Shown: positions 51,912 through 60,869, numbered from the stretch's first letter. The stretch is DNA of 64,000 nucleotides from Actinocorallia herbida (GCF_003751225.1 NZ_RJKE01000001.1:806001-870000), one strand, 5' to 3'. Notes: generated from the letters alone by a model not told the origin. Program-made: numbers and translations.

Positions 51912-53642
51912 ATGTCCCACCCCAAGACCCTCGTAGAGGCGTTCCAGAACACGGTCGCCGAGATACCCGACGAGGTGGCCCTGCGCACTCCGGGCGGCGC
52001 CCAGAGCTACACGTGGGCTCAGTACGCCGCCAAGGTGGAGCACCTCGCGCGCGCGCTGCACAAGCTCGGCATCAGGCGCGGCGACAGGGTCGCGCTGATG
52101 CTCACCAACCGTCCGGAGTTCAACTTCGTCGACACCGCGGCGCTGCACCTGGGCGCGATCCCGTTCTCGATCTACAACACCAGCTCGCCCGAGCAGATCG
52201 CCTACATCATCGGGCACGCCGGACCGAAGATCGCGGTCGCCGAGGACCAGTTCGTCGCGCGGCTCACCGAAGGCGGCGCGGCGTCCCTCGACCACCTCAT
52301 CAACGTCGCCGACCTCGACGCCCTGGTACCGGACGAAGAGTTCGACTTCGCTTCCACCTGGAAGTCCGTCGACCCCGACGCCGTCATCACCCTCATCTAC
52401 ACCTCGGGCACGACCGGCCCGCCCAAGGGCGTGGAGACCACCCACCGGGCGGCCCTGGCCAACGCCGCAGGGCTCGCCGCGGGCTTCGAGGTCCGGCGCG
52501 GCGACCGCGTCACCTCCTACCTGCCCTCCGCCCACGCGGTGGACCGGATGGCCTCGCACTGGCTGCACATGCTGCACGGCACGGTCGTCACCTCGGTCGC
52601 CGACATCACCCAGATCCTCGGCGCGCTCGGCGAGGTCCGCCCGACGGTCTGGGCCGCGGTCCCGCGCGTGTGGGAGAAGATGAAGAACGGCATCCAGGCG
52701 CTGCTGGCCGGGGCCGACGAGGAGAAGCGCAAGGCCGCCGAATGGGCCTTCGACGTCGGTCTGCGCAAGGTGCGGCTGGAGCAGTCCGGCCAGCCCGTCC
52801 CGGAGGAACTGGCGAAGGAGTACGAGCTGGCCGACCAGCTCGTCTTCGCCACCATCCGCCAGCTCCTCGGCCTCGACGAGATGCGCTACGCCTTCTCCGG
52901 GGCCGCGGCGGCCCCGAAGGAGACCTTGGAGTTCCTGCTCGCGATGGGCCTGCGCGTCGTCGAGGCCTGGGGCATGACCGAGGTGACCTCGGTGGCGATC
53001 TCCAACCCGATCGACGCGCCGAAGATCGGCACCGTCGGCAAGGTCATGCCGGGCATGGAGGCCAGGATCGCCGACGACGGCGAGCTGCTGGTGCGCGGCT
53101 CCTGGGTGATGAAGGGCTACCGGGGCGACCCGGAGAAGACCGCGGAGGCGATCGACGCCGAGGGCTGGCTGCACACCGGGGACGTCGCCACGATCGACGC
53201 CGACGGCTACATCACCCTGGTCGACCGCAAGAAGGAACTGATCATCAACGCGGCGGGCAAGAACATGTCGCCGAGCAACATCGAGAACACCATCCGGGCG
53301 CACAACCCGATGCTCGGCGGGATCATCGTGGTCGGCGAGGGGCGGCCCTACAACGTCGCGGTGTTCTCGCTCGACCCCGACGCGGTCGCGGGCTACGCCG
53401 CGGCGAACGCGCTGCCCGCCGACCCGGCCGTCCTGGCCAAGGAGCCGGCGATCCTCGCGGTGGTGCAAGAGGGCGTGGACCAGGCCAACGCGAAGCTGTC
53501 CCGGGTGGAGCAGATCAAGAAGTTCGCGATCGTGGGCGGCTACTGGGAGCCGGGCGGCGACGAGCTGACCCCGACGATGAAGTTGCGCCGCAAGCCCATC
53601 CACAGCAAGTACGCCGAGGAGATCGAGGGCCTGTACACGTGA
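51912..53642 (+). CDS. Long-chain fatty-acid–CoA ligase (FadD15-like)
   Basis: 576 residues. A3 loop YTSGTTGPPKGVETTH, then LPSAHAVDRMASHWLHMLHGT, A5 EAWGMTEVTSVA, A7 LHTGDVATID, A8 DRKKELIINAAGKNMSPSNIENTIR. A C-terminal lysine-bearing segment (TPTMKLRRKPIHSKYAEEIEGLY) is typical of the long-chain FadD15/FACL group. Acts on long-chain fatty acids at the membrane surface, feeding beta-oxidation or lipid synthesis. Located directly after the first synthetase. Confidence 0.94.
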   Translation: MSHPKTLVEAFQNTVAEIPDEVALRTPGGAQSYTWAQYAAKVEHLARALHKLGIRRGDRVALMLTNRPEFNFVDTAALHLGAIPFSIYNTSSPEQIAYIIGHAGPKIAVAEDQFVARLTEGGAASLDHLINVADLDALVPDEEFDFASTWKSVDPDAVITLIYTSGTTGPPKGVETTHRAALANAAGLAAGFEVRRGDRVTSYLPSAHAVDRMASHWLHMLHGTVVTSVADITQILGALGEVRPTVWAAVPRVWEKMKNGIQALLAGADEEKRKAAEWAFDVGLRKVRLEQSGQPVPEELAKEYELADQLVFATIRQLLGLDEMRYAFSGAAAAPKETLEFLLAMGLRVVEAWGMTEVTSVAISNPIDAPKIGTVGKVMPGMEARIADDGELLVRGSWVMKGYRGDPEKTAEAIDAEGWLHTGDVATIDADGYITLVDRKKELIINAAGKNMSPSNIENTIRAHNPMLGGIIVVGEGRPYNVAVFSLDPDAVAGYAAANALPADPAVLAKEPAILAVVQEGVDQANAKLSRVEQIKKFAIVGGYWEPGGDELTPTMKLRRKPIHSKYAEEIEGLYT

Positions 53643-53686
53643 CGTTCGAGTGGCACGTTCGTTACTGAGGGTGTACGAATCGTGCC

Positions 53687-54460
53687 ATGGCCTTCACGCA
53701 GCGTCAGCGTTCGAGTCTTCTGTTCCAGGTGGGGCACGCGATGCGCCATCCGTCGCGCATCCGGCCCTACCTGAGCCGGTACGCCCGCGATCTCGTGCTG
53801 CGCGCGGGCGCGCCGGACCACGTCGCCTATTACCGCGAGGTCATGCGCGCCGAGGTGGCCGACAAGAGCCCGTTCGACGCGGTCGGCAGCCCGAGCCACG
53901 GGCACTGGCTGCGCAACGGGCGGCGCCAGTTCGACTACCTGTGCGCGCACGGCCTGCGGCCGGGCCACGCGGTGCTGGAGATCGGGTGCGGGAACCTGCG
54001 CGCGGGCTGGCGGCTCATCCGGTATCTGGACTCCGGCCGCTACCACGGGATCGACATCTCGCCCGACATCCTGCTCGCGGCGTCCGACACCCTGGTCCAG
54101 TACGGCCTCCAGGACAAGCTGCCGCACCTGACGCTGGTCGGTGATCTGACGTTCTCCAGCCTTCCCGACGATCACTTCGACGTCGTCCACGCGCACAGTG
54201 TGTTCAACCACACGCCGATCGAGGTGATCGACGAGTGCTTCGCGCACGTGGGCCGGATCATGCGCCGGGACGCGTTCTTCGACCTGACCTTCGACCGCAC
54301 CGAGCGCGCCGACCACCAGGTTCTCCAGGAGGACTTCTACTACCGCACCGACACCCTCGTCGGCCTCGCGACGGCCCACGGCCTCACGGCCCGCTTCATG
54401 GACGACTGGGAGGCGGGCCCGTCCCCCCACAGCAAGCTCCGGCTGACCAGGACGTCCTAG
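53687..54460 (+). CDS. Class I SAM-dependent methyltransferase
   Basis: 257 residues. Motif I is AVLEIGCGNLRAGWRLIRYL, with the acidic motif II in YHGIDISPDILLAA. A motif IV-like FDVVHAHSVFNHTPIEVIDECFAHVGRIMR follows. The substrate is not predictable. It begins 45 bases after the acyl-CoA ligase and is convergent with the IclR gene. Confidence 0.88.
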   Translation: MAFTQRQRSSLLFQVGHAMRHPSRIRPYLSRYARDLVLRAGAPDHVAYYREVMRAEVADKSPFDAVGSPSHGHWLRNGRRQFDYLCAHGLRPGHAVLEIGCGNLRAGWRLIRYLDSGRYHGIDISPDILLAASDTLVQYGLQDKLPHLTLVGDLTFSSLPDDHFDVVHAHSVFNHTPIEVIDECFAHVGRIMRRDAFFDLTFDRTERADHQVLQEDFYYRTDTLVGLATAHGLTARFMDDWEAGPSPHSKLRLTRTS

Positions 54461-54521
54461 ACACGCGCTTTCCAGGGAGCACCGCCGGGCGCGGCCGATC
54501 ACCGCGACGCCGGAGGCGGCG

Positions 54522-55238
54522 CTAAGAAGAGCGGCGCATCGACTCCGAGATCTTCTCCGCCGCCGCGACGACGGGGCCGGCGTGGACGCGGCCGGGGGAG
54601 CGGGTGAGGCGCTCCAGGGGGCCGGAGACGGAGATCGCGGCGATGACGCGGCCGCCGTTGCCGCGGATGGGGGCGGAGACCGAGCCGACGCCGGGCTCGC
54701 GCTCTCCGATGGACTGGGCCCAGTTGCGGCGGCGCACCGAGGCGAGGGTGGCGGCGGTGAACTTGGCGCCGCGCAGTCCCCGGTGGAGCCGGTCGGGCTC
54801 CTCCCAGGCGAGCAGGACCTGGGCGGCGGATCCGGCCGTCATGGGCAGGGACGCGCCCACGGGTACCGTGTCACGGAGGCCGCTGGACCGTTCCGCGGCC
54901 GCGACGCACACCCGCACGTCGCCCTGCCGCCGGTAGAGCTGGGCGGACTCGCCGGTCAGGTCGCGCAGCTGGGTGAGGATCGGCTGGGCGATCGCCAGCA
55001 GGCGGTCCTCGCCCGCGGCGACCGCGAGTTCGGCGAGGCGCGGGCCGAGGATGAACCGGCCCTGGGTGTCGCGGTGCACGATCCGGTGGTGCTCCAGCGC
55101 CACGGCCAGCCGGTGGGCCGTGGGGCGGGCCAGACCGGTGGCGGTGACGAGCTGGGCCAGCGACGCGGGGCCGGCTTCGAGGGCGTTGAGGACGAGAACT
55201 GCTTTGTCCAGTACGCCGACTCCGCTAGAGTTGTCCAT
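54522..55238 (-). CDS. ndgR: IclR-family regulator of leucine genes (NdgR/LtbR type)
   Basis: 238 residues. An N-terminal winged helix-turn-helix (about 5–65, GVGVLDKAVLVLNALEAGPASLAQLVTATGLARPTAHRLAVALEHH) is followed by the IclR effector domain (about 80–235, SAQLYRRQGDVRVCVAAAE, ISVSGPLERLTRSPGR). The gene is divergent to leuC, the arrangement known for NdgR in Streptomyces and LtbR in Corynebacterium, which control leuCD (and leuB in the latter). The ATG at 55238 was chosen over one further upstream, because that would cover the operator. The 79-base gap carries a dyad, probably its own operator. Confidence 0.93.
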   Translation of the reverse strand: MDNSSGVGVLDKAVLVLNALEAGPASLAQLVTATGLARPTAHRLAVALEHHRIVHRDTQGRFILGPRLAELAVAAGEDRLLAIAQPILTQLRDLTGESAQLYRRQGDVRVCVAAAERSSGLRDTVPVGASLPMTAGSAAQVLLAWEEPDRLHRGLRGAKFTAATLASVRRRNWAQSIGEREPGVGSVSAPIRGNGGRVIAAISVSGPLERLTRSPGRVHAGPVVAAAEKISESMRRSS

Positions 55239-55251
55239 ACCTCGATATTGC

Positions 55252-55270
55252 CGTCTCGATAGATGAGACG
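55252..55270. promoter_or_regulatory. Operator dyad between ndgR and leuC
   Basis: CGTCTC-GATAGAT-GAGACG, perfect 6-bp arms, 7-base spacer, 48 bases before leuC and 14 before ndgR. The position is right for binding by the IclR protein to control both genes. Related repeats occur before leuB and cimA. Confidence 0.72.
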
Positions 55271-55317
55271 CAACTCGACGGAAGATGATGAAGATCTCAA
55301 CGGAGAGAGGTGCACCG

Positions 55318-56715
55318 ATGGGCCGCACACTGGCCGACAAGGTTTACGACGCGCACGTCGTGCGTCGGGTCGAGGGCGAGCCCGACCTCCTCTACATCGA
55401 CCTGCACCTCGTCCATGAGGTCACGTCGCCGCAGGCCTTCGACGGCCTGCGGATGTCCGGTCGCCAGGTCCGCCGCCCCGACCTGACGATCTCGACCGAG
55501 GACCACAACGTCCCCACCCAGAACATCGACCAGCCGATCGCCGACCCGGTGTCGCGCACCCAGGTCGAGACGCTGCGCAAGAACGCCTCGGAGTTCGGCC
55601 TGCGGCTGCACCCGATGGGCGACCGCGGCCAGGGCATCGTGCACGTCATCGGCCCGCAGCTGGGCCTGACCCAGCCCGGCATGACCGTGGTCTGCGGCGA
55701 CTCCCACACCTCCACGCACGGCGCGTTCGGCGCCCTCGCGCACGGCATCGGCACCTCCGAGGTCGAGCATGTCCTGGCCACCCAGACGCTGCCGCAGATC
55801 AAGCCGAAGATGATGGCCGTCACCGTCGAGGGCGCGCTGCCCGCCGGCGTCACCGCCAAGGACCTGGTCCTGGCGATCATCGCCGAGATCGGCACCGGCG
55901 GCGGCCAGGGCTACATCATCGAGTACCGCGGCCAGGCGATCCGCGACCTGTCGATGGAAGGCCGCATGACGGTCTGCAACATGTCCATCGAGGCGGGCGC
56001 CCGCGCCGGCATGATCGCCCCCGACGAGACCACCTTCGCCTACCTGGAGGGCCGCGAGTCCGCGCCCAAGGGAGCGGACTGGGACACCGCCGTCGCTTAC
56101 TGGAAGACCCTGAAGACCGACGACGACGCGGTCTTCGACAAGGAGGTCGTCATCGACGCCTCCACGCTGACCCCGTTCGTCACCTGGGGCACCAACCCGG
56201 GCCAGGGCCTCCCGCTGGGCGCCTCGGTGCCGTCGCCGGAGGAGTTCACCGACCCGATCGAGCGCCAGGCCGCCGAGCGCGCGCTGGAGTACATGGGCCT
56301 GGAGGCCGGCACCCCGCTGCGCGACGTCAAGGTCGACACCGTCTTCGTCGGCTCCTGCACCAACGGCCGCATCGAGGACCTGCGCGCGGTCGCCGGGGTC
56401 CTCAAGGGCCGCAAGGTCGCCGAGGGCATGCGCGCGCTGATCGTCCCGGGCTCGGTCCTGGTCAAGATCCAGGCCGAGCAGGAGGGCCTCGACAAGGTCT
56501 TCACCGAGGCCGGCGCGGAGTGGCGCGAGGCGGGCTGCTCGATGTGCCTCGCGATGAACCCGGACAAGCTGGTCGCGGGTGAGCGCAGCGCGTCCACCTC
56601 GAACCGCAACTTCGAGGGCCGGCAGGGCAAGGGCGGGCGCACCCACCTGGTCTCCCCGGAGGTCGCCGCCGCCACCGCCGTCAAGGGCCGCCTGGCCGCC
56701 CCCGCCGACCTGTAG
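55318..56715 (+). CDS. leuC: 3-isopropylmalate dehydratase large subunit
   Basis: 465-residue aconitase-family subunit holding the [4Fe-4S] cluster; isomerises 2- to 3-isopropylmalate with LeuD. Cluster cysteines lie in [10 protein letters not shown] and [47 protein letters not shown] is the signature N-terminal block. The start at ATG 55318 has GGAGAGAGG upstream; a further upstream ATG (55285) would add residues that are not conserved. leuD follows 36 bases later. Confidence 0.97.
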   Translation: MGRTLADKVYDAHVVRRVEGEPDLLYIDLHLVHEVTSPQAFDGLRMSGRQVRRPDLTISTEDHNVPTQNIDQPIADPVSRTQVETLRKNASEFGLRLHPMGDRGQGIVHVIGPQLGLTQPGMTVVCGDSHTSTHGAFGALAHGIGTSEVEHVLATQTLPQIKPKMMAVTVEGALPAGVTAKDLVLAIIAEIGTGGGQGYIIEYRGQAIRDLSMEGRMTVCNMSIEAGARAGMIAPDETTFAYLEGRESAPKGADWDTAVAYWKTLKTDDDAVFDKEVVIDASTLTPFVTWGTNPGQGLPLGASVPSPEEFTDPIERQAAERALEYMGLEAGTPLRDVKVDTVFVGSCTNGRIEDLRAVAGVLKGRKVAEGMRALIVPGSVLVKIQAEQEGLDKVFTEAGAEWREAGCSMCLAMNPDKLVAGERSASTSNRNFEGRQGKGGRTHLVSPEVAAATAVKGRLAAPADL

Positions 56716-56751
56716 CCGCCCGGCCTGACTGGTCTGAGAAGGAGATCCACG

Positions 56752-57339
56752 ATGGAGAAGTTCACCGTCCACACGGGCCGCGCGGTGCCGCTGCGGCGCA
56801 GCAATGTCGACACCGACCAGATCATCCCGGCCGTCTGGCTGAAGATGGTCTCGCGGACCGGCTTCGACAAGGGCCTGTTCTCGGTCTGGCGCGAGGACCC
56901 GTCCTTCGTCCTGAACAACCCGGTCTACGAGGGCGCCTCGATCCTGGTCGCGGGCCCCGACTTCGGCACCGGCTCGTCCCGCGAGCACGCGGTGTGGGCG
57001 CTCCAGCAGTACGGCTTCCGGGTCGTCATCGCCCCCCGCTTCGGCGACATCTTCCGCAACAACTCCACGAAGATGGGCCTGCTGCCCGTCATCCTGGACG
57101 AGAAGATCGTCGAGGAGCTGCAGTCCGCCGCCGAGGCCGACCCGCAGACCGAGATCACGGTCGACCTGGAGGCCCGCGAGGTCCGCTGCGGCGACCTTAC
57201 CGCCTCCTTCGACCTGGACGACTACACCCGCTGGCGCCTCATCGAGGGCCTGGACGACATCGGCCTGACCCTCCGGCACGCCGACGACATCACCTCCTTC
57301 GAGGCGTCCCGTCCGTCCTGGCTGCCGGTCACCCTGTAG
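56752..57339 (+). CDS. leuD: 3-isopropylmalate dehydratase small subunit
   Basis: 195 residues, swivelling domain of isopropylmalate isomerase. [21 protein letters not shown] near the N-terminus and [46 protein letters not shown] are diagnostic. A good ribosome site (AAGGAG) precedes the ATG. A strong terminator follows. Confidence 0.97.
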   Translation: MEKFTVHTGRAVPLRRSNVDTDQIIPAVWLKMVSRTGFDKGLFSVWREDPSFVLNNPVYEGASILVAGPDFGTGSSREHAVWALQQYGFRVVIAPRFGDIFRNNSTKMGLLPVILDEKIVEELQSAAEADPQTEITVDLEAREVRCGDLTASFDLDDYTRWRLIEGLDDIGLTLRHADDITSFEASRPSWLPVTL

Positions 57340-57423
57340 GCCCTGCCGCCGAAGAGACCCCGGCCCGCACCAAGGCCAGGAGATGGGCGGCCGCCCACCA
57401 CGCGCGGCCGCCGTTCGTCCGAG

Positions 57424-57470
57424 CGCGCGCCCCTCGAACACACAGTTCCGAGGGGCGCGCGTCCGTCTTT
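57424..57470 (+). terminator. Intrinsic terminator of leuCD
   Basis: Perfect 13-bp stem CGCGCGCCCCTCG (57424–57436) / CGAGGGGCGCGCG (57449–57461) with a 12-base loop, followed by TCCGTCTTT. Confidence 0.85.
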
Positions 57471-57562
57471 CCGGCGGGCCCCGGCGCGCCCGGCCTCCGG
57501 CGGTCCCCGCTTCGGGGGTCCCGCGCGGGCGGGCTCCGGCGGACGGCTGCGACAATTGCCGC

Positions 57563-57799
57563 ATGGGTGCTGAGGATGACCGGTCTGGACCGGCCTGGGA
57601 CGACCCGGTCCTGATGCTGCTCGCCGATCGGCTGCGCACCGCGCACCAGCGGATCGCCCCCCTGCCGCGGGACACGCGGCGGCGGCTGCACCGGCAGCTC
57701 CTGGCGATCACCGACCTCGCCAAACGGGACCACGAGCTCGCCGCGCGCCGGCTGACCACGTTCCTCGACGACATGGACGCCGACCCGTCGCACGCCTGA
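57563..57799 (+). CDS. Small conserved helical protein
   Basis: 78 residues, all predicted helix (DDPVLMLLADRLRTAHQRIAPLPRDTRRRLHRQLLAITDLAKRDHELAARRLTTFLDDMD). It lies between leuD and the HU gene. I have no function to offer. Similar short proteins sit here in other actinobacteria, which supports that it is real. The ATG at 57563 is preceded by CAATTG, not a clear ribosome site. Confidence 0.65.
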   Translation: MGAEDDRSGPAWDDPVLMLLADRLRTAHQRIAPLPRDTRRRLHRQLLAITDLAKRDHELAARRLTTFLDDMDADPSHA

Positions 57800-57959
57800 C
57801 GACCGGAGCGGCTACTCCCAACGAATCCCCATAAGCAGGGCGATATCTGCCTTTGGATTCGCCCATGACATGGGAAAACTCGCGACAAGGTGATTGTGTG
57901 GTTCGTGTGATGCCCTTAGTTTCGGGGGCGCAACGGGGGAAGCCGGAGGAGTAAACCCT

Positions 57960-58238
57960 ATGAACAAGCGTGAGCTGGTCGACGCGATCGCCGAACGGCT
58001 GAACGGCAGCAAGAAGGACGCCGCCGAAGCCGTCGAGGCGTTCCTCGACACGATCCAGACGACGGTGGCGAAGGGTGAGAAGGTCGCCATCACCGGGTTC
58101 GGTTCGTTCGAGAAGGCGCACCGCCCCGCCCGTACCGCGCGGAACCCCGCCACGGGCAAGACGATCGAGGTGGCTGAGACGTCGGTGCCCAAATTCAAGG
58201 CCGGCGCCGACTTCAAGAACCTGGTCGCAGGCAAGTGA
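57960..58238 (+). CDS. hup: HU-family DNA-binding protein
   Basis: 92-residue nucleoid protein that bends DNA as a dimer. MNKRELVDAIAERLNGSKKDAAEAVEAFLDTIQTTVAKGEKVAITGFGSFEKAHRPARTARNPATGKTIEV carries the classic HU core. GFGSF and the RxxRNPxTG tip of the DNA-binding arm are intact. No Lys/Ala-rich C-terminal tail is present, so this is the HupA-like short type rather than the mycobacterial long form. The ATG at 57960 has GGAGGAG upstream. An intrinsic terminator follows. Confidence 0.97.
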   Translation: MNKRELVDAIAERLNGSKKDAAEAVEAFLDTIQTTVAKGEKVAITGFGSFEKAHRPARTARNPATGKTIEVAETSVPKFKAGADFKNLVAGK

Positions 58239-58264
58239 GTCGCAGGCAGTAACCGTCTGACGCG

Positions 58265-58298
58265 AGACGCCCGCATGCTCATTGTGCGGGCGTCTTCG
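58265..58298 (+). terminator. Intrinsic terminator of hup
   Basis: Stem GACGCCCGCA (58265–58274) / TGCGGGCGTC (58285–58294), 10-base loop, then TTCGTGTT. Confidence 0.82.
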
Positions 58299-58315
58299 TG
58301 TTGCCCGGCGGAACC

Positions 58316-58473
58316 GCCCTCCGGGCTGTGCTCATCGGGGCCCGGTGACGGCTCTTGGGGAGCCCGGCTTCGCCGGGGAGCCTCCCTCCGGGCCGTGCTT
58401 ACCGGGGGCCTGGTAGCGGGCTCTTGGGGCCCGGTTTCGCCGGGAGTCCGCCACCGGGCTCGCGCTCACCGGC
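58316..58473. repeat. About 67-bp direct repeat, two full copies and a partial third
   Basis: Units beginning near 58316 and 58383 share CCCTCCGGGC(T/C)GTGCT, then CGGGG…CC(C/T)GGT, and a CCCGG(C/T)TTCGCCGGG hairpin. A shortened third start (CCACCGGGCTCGCGCTCACCGG) follows at about 58450–58473. It lies between the hup terminator and the convergent cold-shock-like gene. The repeats are imperfect and noncoding. Confidence 0.7.
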
Positions 58474-58478
58474 CCGGC

Positions 58479-58679
58479 TCAGGGCAGGGGGAGCGTCGAC
58501 AGCGTGATCGCGGTGACGCGGGCGCCGTCGTGGGCGAGGTTGACGCGCTGCCCGAAGCGGAGCAAGCGCAGCCCCCCGGCGGCGAACGCCTCGGCGTCGA
58601 AGGGCAGCTCGCTCCCGTCGTCCAGCAGCACGCTGCCGGAGGCGGTCGCGGTGTCGAAGTCCTTCACTGTGCCCTGCAT
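58479..58679 (-). CDS. Cold-shock-domain-like small protein
   Basis: 66 residues (or 69 from a GTG at 58688) with a divergent OB-fold like cold-shock proteins: MQGTVKDFDTATASGSVLLDDGSELPFDAEAF … LRFGQRVNLAHDGARVTAITL. The aromatic RNP1/RNP2 residues of true CspA are missing, so nucleic-acid binding is uncertain. It follows cofC by 10 bases on the same strand and is probably co-transcribed. In other actinobacteria a similar small protein is found in this place. Confidence 0.78.
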   Translation of the reverse strand: MQGTVKDFDTATASGSVLLDDGSELPFDAEAFAAGGLRLLRFGQRVNLAHDGARVTAITLSTLPLP

Positions 58680-58689
58680 GGCAGCCACC

Positions 58690-59337
58690 CTAGCCGGGGG
58701 AGCACGCCAGGATCAGGGAGGCGACCTCCGCGGTACGCGGTCCGACGCCGAGCCCGAGGGCGGCGCGCAGGTCGTCGAGGGTGTCCACGTCGGTTCTGAG
58801 GCTCGCCAGTTCCGGGCAAGGCAGCTCGGCGGCTCCCAGGGCCAGGTGGCGCGCCCGCGAGGCGCCGCCGAAGGCCGGGGAGAAGGACGCCCCGGGCGAC
58901 GCGGTGTACAGGACGGTCCCCGTGCGCGCGCTGTCGGCGAGGAACCCCTGGGGGTAGGCCGACGCGCAGGAGAGCGCGGAAGCCAGATCATCAGGACGCA
59001 GCGCGGGAAGGTCGGCTTGGAGTGCCGCTCGGGGAACCGCTGAGCCTATGGACTCGGCGCCGCGCCGCAGTGCCTCGTTGAGCCCCTGAGGAGTCCCCTC
59101 GGGCAGCGTACGGGCGCCCAGGGCGGCGAACTCGGCGGCGGCCGAGGGGTCGCCGGTGACCACGAGCACCTCGGCGACGGCAGGGCAGCGCAGCGCCGCC
59201 GCGACGGTGTCCAGCGCCACCGCGAGCGCGAGCGCGGCGCGGTGCGCTCCGGCGGCCCCGGCCAGGCGGGACTTGCCGAGCGTCGGCGGTTTCACCGGGA
59301 CGATCAGCGTCCATCCGGCGACGACGGTGTTCGACAT
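58690..59337 (-). CDS. cofC: 2-phospho-L-lactate (or phosphoenolpyruvate) guanylyltransferase
   Basis: 215 residues. Transfers GMP from GTP to 2-phospholactate (or PEP in actinobacteria, where the enzyme is also called FbiD) in coenzyme F420 synthesis. N-terminal WTLIVPVKPPTLGKSRLAG is the nucleotide-binding signature. Also seen are VVTGDPSAAAEFAALG, a possible catalytic loop with QADLPALRPDDL, and PGASFSPAFGGASRARHLALG. The ATG at 59337 is 66 bases from the divergent plsC remnant, so they share an upstream region. Confidence 0.9.
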   Translation of the reverse strand: MSNTVVAGWTLIVPVKPPTLGKSRLAGAAGAHRAALALAVALDTVAAALRCPAVAEVLVVTGDPSAAAEFAALGARTLPEGTPQGLNEALRRGAESIGSAVPRAALQADLPALRPDDLASALSCASAYPQGFLADSARTGTVLYTASPGASFSPAFGGASRARHLALGAAELPCPELASLRTDVDTLDDLRAALGLGVGPRTAEVASLILACSPG

Positions 59338-59403
59338 GACAAGGACGACATTAAGGTGTTCCGATCGCGGCCCCGCCGCCAGCCCGCCAGGAAGGACGCG
59401 GTC

Positions 59404-59865
59404 ATGCTCTCCGGCTCCGCCTCCGCCCGCCGCTTCTCGCGCGGCCGGAGGCCGTGCGCTCCGGCCGTCCCGCTGCCCCCGCGCCGAGCGGGCCGGGCCG
59501 TCGCGTTCTTTCCCGAGGGCGCCCGCGCCCGCGACCGGACGCGGTGGCCGATGCGCGCCAAGACAGGCGCGGCCCCGCCCGCCCCGGAGACCGGCGTCCC
59601 GGCGGTCCCGGCGGCCAGGCGGGGCGCGCATGAGCTGCCTCCCCACCGGCTTGGCGGGCGCCACGCGCCGCCGCGCGAGACGACGGGGGCGGCGGCAGGC
59701 GAACCGGTCGACCTGACCGCTTATGCCGACTCGACCCCTGACGCCGATACCCTCAGAGCGGCGACCGGTGAGATCATGCGGAAGATCACGGTGTCGCCGG
59801 GCGAGCTGCGGGATCAGGCGCCGCCCGAAAGGCCGTACGTCCATGAGGAGCGTAGACAGACGTGA
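59404..59865 (+). pseudogene. plsC: Truncated, decayed 1-acylglycerol-3-phosphate acyltransferase (plsC remnant)
   Basis: A 153-residue open frame with AGGAAGG upstream of its ATG. Residues about 36–150 align with the C-terminal two thirds of PlsC. AVAFFPEGARARD stands for the conserved FPEGTRS block. KTGAAPPAPETGVPAVPAARRGAHELPPHRLG corresponds to the KTGAARLALETGVPVVPVAxWGAHE region, and GEPVDLTAYADSTPDADTLRAATGEIMRKI to its end. The N-terminal part with the catalytic HX4D motif is absent, and the first 35 residues are unrelated Arg/Pro-rich sequence. The GTGA overlap with gpsA survives. I read it as a deletion remnant kept for, or tolerated by, gpsA coupling. Confidence 0.72.
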
Positions 59866-60869
59866 CGCGCGTTGCGGTGATGGGAGCCGGGTCCTGGGGG
59901 ACCGTCTTCGCGAAGGTCCTGGTGGACGCCGGGAGCGACGTGGTGCTCTGGGGGCGGCGGTCCGAGGTCACCCGTGAGATCAACGAGCGGCACGAGAACA
60001 CCGAGTACCTGCCCGGGGTGACCCTGCCCGAGCGGCTGCGCGCCACCACCGACGTGGCCGAGGCGCTGGAGGGCGCGGAGTTCGTGTGCCTCGCCGTCCC
60101 GGCGCAGACGCTGCGGGAGAACCTCGCGGCGTGGGCGCCGCGGATCCCCGACGGCGCGGTCATGGTCAGCCTGATGAAGGGCATCGAGTCCGGCACCAGC
60201 CTGCGGATGTCCGAGGTGATCACCGAGGTGCTTGGCGTCGGGCCCGAGCGCGTCGGCGTGGTCTGCGGGCCGAACCTCGCGCCGGAGATCGCCCGCGAGG
60301 AGCCGGGCGCGGCGGTCGCCGCCTGCGCCGACGAGGAGACCGCGCTGCGGCTCCAGGGCGCGTGCATGAACCCCTACTTCCGCGTCTACACCAGCACCGA
60401 CGTCATCGGCTGCGAGGTCGGCGGCGCGGTGAAGAACGTGATCGCGCTGTGCGTCGGCATAGCCACCGGCCTCGGCTTCGGCGACAGCACCAAGGCGCTG
60501 CTCATGACCCGCGGGCTCGCCGAGATCATCCGCCTCGGCGTGACGCTCGGCGCGCAGGAGCCGACCTTCGCGGGCCTCGCCGGGCTGGGCGACCTCGTCG
60601 GCACGTGCAGCTCACCGTTCTCCCGCAACCGGACCTTCGGCGAGAACCTGGGCCGGGGCATGACACTGGAGGAGGTCATCGCGGTGACGCGGCAGACCGC
60701 CGAGGGCGTCAAGTCCGCGCTGCCGATCCTCTCGCTCGCGCGCGAGCACGCGGTGGAGATGCCGATCACCGAGATCGTCGCCGCGGTCATGCACGACGGG
60801 GTGCCGATCGAGGAGGCGTACCTCAAGCTCATGACGCGCTCGCCCAAACCCGAGCGCTACGGCGTCTAG
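59862..60869 (+). CDS. gpsA: NAD(P)-dependent glycerol-3-phosphate dehydrogenase
   Basis: 335 residues. Reduces dihydroxyacetone phosphate to sn-glycerol-3-phosphate for phospholipids. NAD-binding VAVMGAGSWGTVFAKVL at the N-terminus (GxGxxG), CGPNLAPEIAREEPGAAVAAC, catalytic GGAVKNVIALCVGIATGLGFGDSTKALLMTRGLAEIIRLG and a C-terminal AGLGDLVGTCSSPFSRNRTFGENLG. The GTG start overlaps the stop of the plsC remnant (GTGA). Confidence 0.97.
   Translation: MTRVAVMGAGSWGTVFAKVLVDAGSDVVLWGRRSEVTREINERHENTEYLPGVTLPERLRATTDVAEALEGAEFVCLAVPAQTLRENLAAWAPRIPDGAVMVSLMKGIESGTSLRMSEVITEVLGVGPERVGVVCGPNLAPEIAREEPGAAVAACADEETALRLQGACMNPYFRVYTSTDVIGCEVGGAVKNVIALCVGIATGLGFGDSTKALLMTRGLAEIIRLGVTLGAQEPTFAGLAGLGDLVGTCSSPFSRNRTFGENLGRGMTLEEVIAVTRQTAEGVKSALPILSLAREHAVEMPITEIVAAVMHDGVPIEEAYLKLMTRSPKPERYGV

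Noticed and set aside
50226-53603. A 1125-codon minus-strand open frame over the acyl-CoA synthetases
   Set aside because: Shadow of two ANL enzymes with all catalytic motifs on the plus strand.
57383-57562. Upstream extension of the small helical protein to position 57383
   Set aside because: It would run through the leuCD terminator hairpin; the ATG at 57563 starts the conserved-looking helical part.
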